Below, piece by piece: positions 1 to 6,228 of a stretch of DNA of 35,357 bases. Position numbers and translations under genes: made by a program. Origin of the DNA: an uncultured Verrucomicrobiota bacterium (lineage in GTDB: Bacteria; Verrucomicrobiota; Verrucomicrobiia; Opitutales; Opitutaceae); assembly GCA_903906135.1 (NCBI GenBank), contig CAIVJE010000134.1, positions 1 to 35,357 on the forward strand, in the 5' to 3' direction. Position 1 is the first letter of the stretch, and each line of letters starts with the position of its first letter. A model generated the notes under the pieces. The model was not told the origin of the DNA. It made no database searches and saw only the letters and a program-made list of their open reading frames with translations.

Positions 1-468
1 CATCTCGCCGGCGCCGCCCTCGATGTTTTTCCCATCGAGCCAACCGGCAATGACGAGGAGTTCCTGTCTCCATTACGGAAATTTGATAACGTAATTCTTA
101 CCCCGCACATCGGTGGTTCGACCGTTGAAGCGCAGGCCAACATCGGCACCGAGGTAGCAGAAAAGTTAATCCGCTATTCAGACAACGGGTCCACGATGAC
201 GGCGGTTAATTTCCCTGAGGTTAATCTGCCGGAACATGCGGGCACCGGTAAAACCCGCCTGCTGCATATCCACCGGAATATTCCTGGCGTGCTGGCGCAC
301 ATCAACGAGCGCTTCAGTCGGCATAAAGTAAATATTTCGGCCCAATATCTGCAAACAACTGAGCATATTGGTTACTGCGTGATGGATGTGGACACCGCCG
401 CCGGCAAAATAGCGATTGATGAGCTGCAAAGCGTTCCCGGCACCCTGCGCGCGCGGATTCTTTATTAA
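1..468 (+). CDS. serA: D-3-phosphoglycerate dehydrogenase, C-terminal part (5' end outside window)
   Basis: This is the 3' end of a gene that catalyses the first step of serine synthesis, oxidation of 3-phosphoglycerate with NAD. The frame is open from base 1. The first part is the end of the Rossmann-type dehydrogenase domain, with the pattern ALDVFPIEP and then LTPHIGGST, which carries the family's catalytic histidine (codon at 106-108). It is followed by a C-terminal ACT domain (roughly codons 78-155; LLHIHRNIPGVLAHIN pattern), the regulatory fold that binds serine in E. coli-type enzymes. The short linker between catalytic and ACT domains fits the compact E. coli-like type rather than the long type with an extra ASB domain. 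Serine feedback is therefore plausible but inferred. The start and cofactor site lie outside the window. Confidence 0.95.
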   Translation, partial: HLAGAALDVFPIEPTGNDEEFLSPLRKFDNVILTPHIGGSTVEAQANIGTEVAEKLIRYSDNGSTMTAVNFPEVNLPEHAGTGKTRLLHIHRNIPGVLAHINERFSRHKVNISAQYLQTTEHIGYCVMDVDTAAGKIAIDELQSVPGTLRARILY

Positions 469-489
469 GCAAGCCCCCCAAAGCAAAAC

Positions 490-511
490 GCCGGACTCGC
501 ATGAGTCCGGC
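490..511 (-). terminator. Hairpin terminator between convergent serA and glutaredoxin gene
   Basis: A perfect 9-bp inverted repeat (GCCGGACTC / GAGTCCGGC) with a 4-nt loop lies between the two convergent genes. Read on the minus strand it is followed by GTTTTGCTTT, so it looks like an intrinsic terminator for the glutaredoxin gene. On the plus strand it lacks a U-run but could still slow polymerase after serA. Confidence 0.65.
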
Positions 512-536
512 GCCGGCTTAATGCAAAATCAGGATC

Positions 537-872
537 TTAGAAGAAGCGCACGGGCTTAGCAGCCATGCGCTCATGCTCCTCGGTTGAGCAACCGGCATTG
601 GTGGGAACAGTTAAGGGCGCCCCACCGGCGTTCACCAAATTGTTGGCTAGCATATAATTTTCAACTTCCTCTCCAGAAATATCAGCGAGCATCACCCCAT
701 CAATCTCGACACAGGGTGACAGTGGTTGACCAGACTTACGCACCATTTCCTCGTAATTGGCCCGCTGGTTAATGATGTCGATATCCTCAAAGGCCAGCTG
801 GTGTTTGGCCATAATAGCGCGAACGCCATTGGACCAGCCGCATTGAGGTTTAAGATAGGCTTTGATTTTCAT
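537..872 (-). CDS. Glutaredoxin-family protein with CGWS active site
   Basis: A 111-residue thioredoxin-fold protein of the glutaredoxin family. The N-terminal strand and active-site loop read MKIKAYLKPQCGWSNGVR, with C11 as the expected nucleophile. The second cysteine of the classical CPYC site is replaced by serine (C11-G-W-S14), so a monothiol mechanism is expected. The cis-proline loop is LSPCVEIDG, which carries an additional cysteine beside the conserved proline. A tail of about 30 residues (GCSTEEHERM region) extends beyond the core. The ATG at 872 is chosen because the family pattern begins there; an in-frame GTG at 899 would add nine residues of no recognisable character. The role is probably thiol redox or glutathione-dependent reduction; the partner is unknown. 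The gene stands alone and converges on serA. Confidence 0.85.
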   Translation of the reverse strand: MKIKAYLKPQCGWSNGVRAIMAKHQLAFEDIDIINQRANYEEMVRKSGQPLSPCVEIDGVMLADISGEEVENYMLANNLVNAGGAPLTVPTNAGCSTEEHERMAAKPVRFF

Positions 873-959
873 AAGGTCGTTGAGATGTTGAGAAGGCACA
901 ACTTATGCGTCAGGGGTGCTACTTCAACTTAAACTTTCTCCCCGTCCCATCTTTCGCCC

Positions 960-1973
960 GTGACTCCCGCTTTTCCTCTTCTCGCTCCCGCGCAAGCTTC
1001 CGAATTTGCGCAGCTTGGTCTCCGGAATATTTGCCGTGAATACCCCCACCTTCTCCAGCACGTCCTTAACGGACCTGAAGATGCGCGTGCGCCCCGCGCT
1101 CTCCATCCAGCATTTTACGGCAGCTATGACTGGCACTCTTGTGTGCACCAACACTGCATGCTGGCCCGCCTCGCGCGCCTTTTCCCCCAGCTGCCAGAAC
1201 GTGCGGAAATTGACCGAGTCCTGCACGCACACCTAACCGCTGAGAATCTAGCGGTGGAGACCGCCTATTTTCGTTCCCCGGGCCGAGGATTTTTCGAGCG
1301 ACCCTACGGCTGGGCTTGGTTATTAAAATTAGCTGAGGAATTACTGCATTATGATACCAAGCTTGCGCAAAACCTCGCTCCCCTCGTCGCGGTTATGCGT
1401 GAAGGGCTACTCACCTACCTCCATTCCCTCACCCACCCCGTCCGACACGGTGTGCACAACAACACGGCCTTCGCGGTTAAACTCACCATCGACTACACGC
1501 GCGCGGCGGACGATCAAGAGCTCAAACTTTTTTGCACGAGCCGCATGGCCTATTGGTTTGGTCATGATGCCAACTACTCCGCCCAATGGGAACCCTCCGG
1601 CGAAGACTTTCTCTCTCCCGCGCTCACGGAAGCAGAAGTGATGGCTTCGGTGCTGCCCCCAGAAAATTTTAGCCGCTGGCTTGGGCGCTTTTTGCCCAAT
1701 CTCCACACCGGAGAACCCGTCCGGCTATTTACTCCCGTCCGCGTCAGCAATCCGAACGACCCGAAAATTGCCCACCTCATCGGTCTTAATTTAAGTCGCG
1801 CCTGGTGCTGGCGCCGTATTGCCCTGGACTTACCCGAATCTGATCCCCGCCAAAATCGAGTGCGCGAAGCCGCTAAATGCCATTTGGAGGCAGCGATCCC
1901 CTTACTTAGCACCGAGGATTTTAACCGCGCCCACTGGTTGGCCTCTTTTGCCGTCTACGCCCTGACGGAATAA
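960..1973 (+). CDS. DUF2891 domain-containing protein
   Basis: A 337-residue protein that I recognise as the DUF2891 family, a predicted all-helical alpha/alpha toroid of unknown activity. The recognisable block is YDWHSCVHQHCMLARL near residues 55-70, followed by helix pairs rich in His, Trp and Arg, including RPYGWAWLLKLAEEL, HNNTAFAVKL and HWLASFAVYAL near the end. No signal peptide or membrane segment is visible, so it is probably cytoplasmic. The start is GTG at 960, the only plausible start near the first conserved block, and it lacks a Shine-Dalgarno sequence. Toroids of this kind often belong to carbohydrate-active or peptide-processing enzymes, but no catalytic residue can be assigned and I give no function. 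It is transcribed away from the glutaredoxin gene. Confidence 0.85.
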   Translation: MTPAFPLLAPAQASEFAQLGLRNICREYPHLLQHVLNGPEDARAPRALHPAFYGSYDWHSCVHQHCMLARLARLFPQLPERAEIDRVLHAHLTAENLAVETAYFRSPGRGFFERPYGWAWLLKLAEELLHYDTKLAQNLAPLVAVMREGLLTYLHSLTHPVRHGVHNNTAFAVKLTIDYTRAADDQELKLFCTSRMAYWFGHDANYSAQWEPSGEDFLSPALTEAEVMASVLPPENFSRWLGRFLPNLHTGEPVRLFTPVRVSNPNDPKIAHLIGLNLSRAWCWRRIALDLPESDPRQNRVREAAKCHLEAAIPLLSTEDFNRAHWLASFAVYALTE

Positions 1974-2014
1974 TTTTCGCCTCGCGTGGGAAGCTGGGCG
2001 GCGATCCTCCTCTC

Positions 2015-2213
2015 ATGGGGCCAGCAAATCGCTTGGGGCACTGCCAGTTCACCGGCTACCAATTAAAAATTATGCAGGAAATCATCACTTTGGTCGTTTT
2101 GGTGGGCTTTGCCTCGCTCGTCCTTGGGGGAAAGCTCCACTGGAATTGCGCAGGCCGCTATTCTTCATAGCCCTAGCTGCTTATTTTGCTTTCGCGTTCA
2201 ATAAACCTGCCGC
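2015..2213 (+). pseudogene. Decayed DUF486 / DMT-family small membrane protein gene
   Basis: The gap between the DUF2891 gene and recA holds the remains of a DUF486 (DMT-family) membrane protein. From 2015 one frame reads MGPANRLGHCQFTGYQLKI, then MQEIITLVVLVGF and LVLGGKLHWNCAG. This follows the family's C-terminal half, in which a PANRIG motif, a QLK-QE-ITLVVF helix and a LGE-L-WN turn are typical. That frame stops at 2170. The last helix continues in another frame (LFFIALAAYFAFAF, about 2159-2203), so at least one frameshift lies near 2150-2160. The N-terminal helices expected upstream are not recognisable. No start with a plausible translation signal was found. The family identification rests on recalled family motifs; the frame break is direct observation. 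Confidence 0.75.
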
Positions 2214-2235
2214 CACCGCTATTGGAAATGCTCCC

Positions 2236-2256
2236 AGGCCTAATTTTAGGCCTTTT
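2236..2256 (+). terminator. Small intrinsic terminator upstream of recA
   Basis: A 7-bp inverted repeat AGGCCTA / TAGGCCT with loop ATTT is followed directly by TTTT. It sits just after the DUF486 remnant and about 75 bp before recA, so it could end transcription from upstream and insulate recA. The U-run is short, so strength is uncertain. Confidence 0.5.
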
Positions 2257-2331
2257 CCCACCCACTCCACGCTTGCCGAATTACGCTAGGCGCGCACCGT
2301 GAAAATAACTTTTTAAACCATAACCTCCCCC

Positions 2332-3411
2332 ATGTCCAAAGCCGATAAATCCAAGTCTACCGAATCCCGCCTCGCCCCCGCAGAAAAATCTGCCAACGCC
2401 GCGCGCGAGAAAAATATCGATCTCGCGCTCTCCTCAATCACCAAACAATTCGGCGAAGGCTCGATCATGCGGCTCGGCAGCAACGCCAAGATGAAGGTCG
2501 ACACGCTTTCAACCGGTTCCCTCGCCATCGACCTCATGCTCGGCGTCGGCGGCCTGCCCCGCGGACGCATCATCGAGATCTATGGACCAGAATCCTCTGG
2601 TAAAACCACCTTTTGCTTGAGCGTTATTGCCGAAGCCCAGCGGCAAGGTGGCCTCGCCGCTTTTATCGACGTCGAACATGCCCTTGACCCTAAATATGCC
2701 CGCGTCGTTGGGGTCAGCCTCGACGACCTCCTCGTCTCCCAACCCGATTCTGGCGAAGACGCACTCAACATCATGGAGACACTCATTCGTTCAAACTCCA
2801 TTGATGTAATCATTCTCGACTCGGTCGCGGCCCTGATCACGAAGGCAGAACTTGATGGCCAAATGGGTGACATGACCATGGGCAGCCAAGCCCGCTTGAT
2901 GTCGCAAGCCATGCGCCGCCTCACCGCGGTCGTCAGCAAGACGAATTGTGTTTGTATTTTCACCAATCAAATCCGCGAAAAAATTGGCGTAATGTTTGGG
3001 AGCCCAGAGACCACTTCCGGAGGTCGCGCGCTTAAATTCTTCGCCTCAGTTCGTCTTGATATTCGCCGCAAAGATCAGCTCAAGACGCCGGAAGGTAAAG
3101 TCATTGGCAATCGCACAAAGTTGAAGGCCGTTAAAAACAAAGTTGCCCCGCCATTTACTGAGGTAGAATTCGACATTATGTATGACGAAGGCATTTCTGC
3201 GAGCGGATCGCTCGTTGATCTCGGCGTTGAGCATAAGGTGCTAGAAAAGAAAGGGGCCTGGATTGCTTATAATGGTGATCTAGTCGGTCAGGGTCGCGAA
3301 GCCGCCAAAGAAGCGCTCCGGACCAATCCCGATCTCGCCGCTAAAGTGAAGGCTGGCATTCTTGAAAAAGTTAAAGGTGGCGCCGTCGCTACGGTTGGAA
3401 CGCCCGAGTAA
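2332..3411 (+). CDS. recA: Recombinase RecA
   Basis: RecA forms filaments on single-stranded DNA, drives strand exchange and stimulates LexA self-cleavage. The 359-residue product has the usual length. The Walker A motif GPESSGKTT is at residues 85-93, the Walker B strand is [10 protein letters not shown], the L1/L2 region includes MSQAMRRLT and [26 protein letters not shown], and the C-terminal domain ends in a Gly/Ala/Val-rich tail. The N-terminus is extended and rich in Ser, Ala and Lys before the family core begins at about residue 28. The ATG at 2332 is preceded by CCTCCCCC rather than a Shine-Dalgarno sequence. No LexA-type operator was recognised upstream, but the operator of this lineage is not known to me. 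A SEL1-repeat gene starts five bases after the stop. Confidence 0.98.
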   Translation: MSKADKSKSTESRLAPAEKSANAAREKNIDLALSSITKQFGEGSIMRLGSNAKMKVDTLSTGSLAIDLMLGVGGLPRGRIIEIYGPESSGKTTFCLSVIAEAQRQGGLAAFIDVEHALDPKYARVVGVSLDDLLVSQPDSGEDALNIMETLIRSNSIDVIILDSVAALITKAELDGQMGDMTMGSQARLMSQAMRRLTAVVSKTNCVCIFTNQIREKIGVMFGSPETTSGGRALKFFASVRLDIRRKDQLKTPEGKVIGNRTKLKAVKNKVAPPFTEVEFDIMYDEGISASGSLVDLGVEHKVLEKKGAWIAYNGDLVGQGREAAKEALRTNPDLAAKVKAGILEKVKGGAVATVGTPE

Positions 3412-3416
3412 TCGTC

Positions 3417-4250
3417 GTGGTGCGCTTAGTTCAGCTGAACCTGCCCTGGCGCCCATTATCGGCCTACCGAACCGCCGTCACTCTCATGGTGACGGCGGTC
3501 GTTTTAGCCGCCAAGCCAACCAGCAGCCAGCCGGCCCCAGAAGATGCGGCCCCAGTCTTGCTCTCAACGAAGAGCCGCCAACCAGCCTGGAAGACGCTCT
3601 CCGAACTTCAGCATTTTGCTGCGCAGGGTAACCCCGCCGCCTGTTTTGCGCTAGGCGTGCGACTGCTGGAAGCTGACGGAGTTGCGCAAGATACGACTCA
3701 GGCGATCGCGCTATTTACCCAAGCCGCTCAGGGCGGGGTCACTGATGCCACCTTTCGGCTCGGTAAAATTTATCACGACGGACTCGGCGTGCCCGTTGAT
3801 TACCCCCGCGCACTCGACTATTACACGATCGCGGCCCAAGCCGGCGTGATGGAAGCCCAGCATAATATCGGAGCAATGTTAGCCAGCGCGCGCGGGGTGA
3901 AACGCGATCTGGTTGAGAGTCTGGCCTGGTTATTGATCGCTAATAAATTTGGCGACACCTCGGGCGCCGATGCGCAAGTGCGCACCCGCTTAGCCAAACG
4001 CCCAGCGGACATTGAAGTCGCCGAAGCCCGTGCCGCCGAATTACTCAAAAATTTATCGCATGCGACCGTGCGCGCAATCCTCTTGGCCAAAAATCCGGCC
4101 GTGGTGGCGCCGCCGCCCGAAACAATTTCCCCAGTAATTTTAGCCCCTAGTCCCGCAACCACGATCGCCCCGCCAAAAATCGAGGCATCCGATTTATTTA
4201 AGGTTTCCTTGCCGCCTGCTCCCCTCGAGCCCCACGCGCCGAGTAAATAA
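3417..4250 (+). CDS. SEL1-like (TPR-type) repeat protein, probably exported
   Basis: A 277-residue protein with an N-terminal hydrophobic stretch (about residues 20-32, TLMVTAVVLAA) that looks like a signal peptide or anchor. It is followed by SEL1-type helical repeats at roughly residues 70-175: ACFALGVRLLEADGVAQD, ATFRLGKIYHDGLGVPVDYPRA and AQHNIGAMLASARGVKRD. A Pro/Ala-rich tail with low complexity makes up the last 55 residues. SEL1 repeats mediate protein contacts, so a periplasmic or envelope scaffold role is the best guess. It begins five bases after recA (GTG at 3417; GTG at 3420 and ATG at 3486 are alternatives) and is probably co-transcribed with it. A functional link to recombination is not implied by this alone. 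Confidence 0.8.
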   Translation: MVRLVQLNLPWRPLSAYRTAVTLMVTAVVLAAKPTSSQPAPEDAAPVLLSTKSRQPAWKTLSELQHFAAQGNPAACFALGVRLLEADGVAQDTTQAIALFTQAAQGGVTDATFRLGKIYHDGLGVPVDYPRALDYYTIAAQAGVMEAQHNIGAMLASARGVKRDLVESLAWLLIANKFGDTSGADAQVRTRLAKRPADIEVAEARAAELLKNLSHATVRAILLAKNPAVVAPPPETISPVILAPSPATTIAPPKIEASDLFKVSLPPAPLEPHAPSK

Positions 4251-4315
4251 TTACGCCGAGGTCCGGGCGCACAACTGCCAGTGGCACTCATGGGTTTTTT
4301 GACTAGGCTCAGCCC

Positions 4316-4768
4316 ATGATTCATTATTTACGCCGCGAACAGTTTATTCCCCGCCCGCCGGCCACGGTCTGGGCTTATTTTGCGACCCCCAAAAATCTTA
4401 ACGAACTGACGCCGCCTAGCGTGCGCTTTCAAATTATCGGAACAGTTCCGACGACAATGTATGCTGGTCAAATTATCACCTATCGCATCTCGCCGCTCCC
4501 TGGCCTCTGGTTAAATTGGGTCACAGAAATCAGTAAGGTCGAAGTTGGGGTATGCTTCGTCGATATTCAGCGGAAGGGGCCTTATAAATTATGGCATCAT
4601 GAACATCGCTTCGCGCCAGAAGCGGGTGGTGTGCGCATGTTTGATCAAGTCACCTACGAAGTCGGCTGGGGTCCCTGTGGCTGGCTAGCCGAAAAATTAT
4701 GGATCCAGCGCCAGCTTAAACAGATTTTTGATTATCGGGCGCAGCAAGTGGCCAAGATTTTTTCCTGA
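4316..4768 (+). CDS. SRPBCC-family protein (START/Bet v1-like fold)
   Basis: A 150-residue protein of the SRPBCC superfamily, whose helix-grip fold encloses a hydrophobic ligand cavity. The opening RREQFIPRPPATVWAYFATPKNLNELTPP is the characteristic first strand and helix of the 'ligand-binding SRPBCC' group, and a long C-terminal helix (QLKQIFDYRAQQVAKIF) closes the cavity. Ligand and role are unknown; relatives are annotated as polyketide cyclase-like or cell-division-inhibitor-like proteins without firm biochemistry. There is no signal peptide. The start is ATG at 4316, 65 bp after the SEL1 gene and 66 bp before mnmE, so it may belong to the same transcript. Confidence 0.8.
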   Translation: MIHYLRREQFIPRPPATVWAYFATPKNLNELTPPSVRFQIIGTVPTTMYAGQIITYRISPLPGLWLNWVTEISKVEVGVCFVDIQRKGPYKLWHHEHRFAPEAGGVRMFDQVTYEVGWGPCGWLAEKLWIQRQLKQIFDYRAQQVAKIFS

Positions 4769-4834
4769 AAAAAGTATCTTCGCGCGCTTTGCTTTCACTT
4801 TGCCTTCGCCGCGGCGTTCGCTTGCGTGAGGCGA

Positions 4835-6187
4835 ATGTCTTTTCCAGCGGATACCATTGCGGCTCTCGCAACCCCCGTCGGCACCGCCGCGCTTGCCCTC
4901 ATCCGCGCAAGCGGGCCGGCCGCGAGCACGCTTGTCCAAGAAATATTTGCGCGCGCTCCCCTGCCCCGCCAAGCTCAGCATGCTGACTATCGCGACCTCC
5001 AGGGAGTTTTAATTGACGACGTCCTGTTCACTTTTTTCGCCAACCCCAACTCATTTACCGGCGAAGATAGCCTAGAGATTTCGTGTCACGGGAATCCCTT
5101 TATAGCCCAGAAAATCTTGGCCGATCTCCTGGCTCGAGGATGTCGCTCGGCCGAAGCCGGCGAATTCAGCAAACGCGCCTTTCTTAACGGTCGCCTGGAT
5201 TTAAGCCAAGCCGAAGCTGTCATGGATCTCATCCATGCGCGCAGCGATCAGGCACTCGCCGCCGCCAATCAACAACTGCGCGGCTCGCTTGGTCGGCACA
5301 TGGCCGAACTCTCCACCCTTCTGATTAAAACCCTCGCGCACGTTGAAGCCTACATCGATTTCCCCGAGGAAGATCTACCCACAGAAAACAGGCAAAATAT
5401 TGATAAAGATATAGATACATTAATAATAAACACCGATCGACTGTTGGCCACGAGCCACTACGGCGCCCTGCTGCGCAATGGGATTAAAACGGTTATTCTC
5501 GGAGAGCCCAATGCCGGAAAGAGCAGTTTACTGAATTGCTTGGTTGGTCGCGAACGGGCTTTGGTTAGTTCGGAGCCGGGAACCACCCGCGATTACCTCG
5601 AGGAACTGATCATTGTCGGGCCTTACTGCCTGCGACTTATTGATACTGCTGGGCTTAATCCCAAACCGGCCCTCCTTGAGAAACGTGGCATTGAAAAATC
5701 CCGAGAACAGGCCGCTGAAGCGGACCTATTCCTATGGGTAATTGATGCCACCCGCCCGCGCCCAGACTTGCCCAGCGAATTTAGCCAGCATCTCACGGCG
5801 AAAAACACTCTGGTCGTGTACAATAAATGCGATCTGCCCGTGATCGACCCAAGCCCCCTGCCCCAGCCTTTTCAGTGCGTAAATATTTCAGCGCTTACGA
5901 TAACTGGCCTAACGACACTCCAGGATGCTCTCGCAAAAATGGCCTCCTCTTTTCAGGTAAACGTGGGGTCTGAGGTAATTGCCATTAACACCCGACATAC
6001 CCAATCCTTGGAGCAGGCCAAAAAATGCCTCCTCGCGGCCAAGATTAAATTAGCTGAAAATGTTCACAGCGAGCTATTATCAAGTGATTTAATGACTGCC
6101 CTAGAATCATTTGCACAAATATCAGGGAAAATTGATCATGAACGAATACTTGATGAATTATTCGCTACATTCTGCATCGGAAAGTAA
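4835..6187 (+). CDS. mnmE: tRNA modification GTPase MnmE
   Basis: MnmE (TrmE) is the GTPase that works with MnmG to add the carboxymethylaminomethyl group to U34 of certain tRNAs. The 450-residue product has a folate-binding N-terminal domain (MSFPADTIAALATPVGTAALALIRASG), a helical domain, and an inserted G domain with G1 GEPNAGKSS (residues 223-231), switch GTTRD, G3 DTAG (270-273) and G4 NKCD (330-333). It ends in the family signature CIGK with catalytic C447. The ATG at 4835 is preferred over a GTG at 4826 because the family sequence begins there. Codon use becomes notably AT-rich near 5390-5430 and over the last 150 bp, unlike most neighbours. mnmG follows after 41 bp, and MnmE and MnmG act as a complex. 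Confidence 0.97.
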   Translation: MSFPADTIAALATPVGTAALALIRASGPAASTLVQEIFARAPLPRQAQHADYRDLQGVLIDDVLFTFFANPNSFTGEDSLEISCHGNPFIAQKILADLLARGCRSAEAGEFSKRAFLNGRLDLSQAEAVMDLIHARSDQALAAANQQLRGSLGRHMAELSTLLIKTLAHVEAYIDFPEEDLPTENRQNIDKDIDTLIINTDRLLATSHYGALLRNGIKTVILGEPNAGKSSLLNCLVGRERALVSSEPGTTRDYLEELIIVGPYCLRLIDTAGLNPKPALLEKRGIEKSREQAAEADLFLWVIDATRPRPDLPSEFSQHLTAKNTLVVYNKCDLPVIDPSPLPQPFQCVNISALTITGLTTLQDALAKMASSFQVNVGSEVIAINTRHTQSLEQAKKCLLAAKIKLAENVHSELLSSDLMTALESFAQISGKIDHERILDELFATFCIGK

Positions 6188-6192
6188 TGTGA

Positions 6193-6214
6193 CATCAAAA
6201 TATTTGTTTTGATG
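6193..6214. promoter_or_regulatory. AT-rich 8-bp inverted repeat between mnmE and mnmG
   Basis: A perfect inverted repeat CATCAAAA / TTTTGATG with a 6-nt spacer occupies half of the 41-bp gap between mnmE and mnmG. It is not followed by a U-run, so it is more likely an operator or mRNA structure than a terminator. Its function is unknown. Confidence 0.4.
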
Positions 6215-6228
6215 ATGATGTTTAAATC

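Noticed and set aside
6188-6228. oriC in the mnmE-mnmG gap
   Set aside because: The gap is only 41 bp and no DnaA-box-like nonamers (TTATCCACA type) were found in it or its AT-rich flanks, so an origin claim is not supported by the sequence itself.
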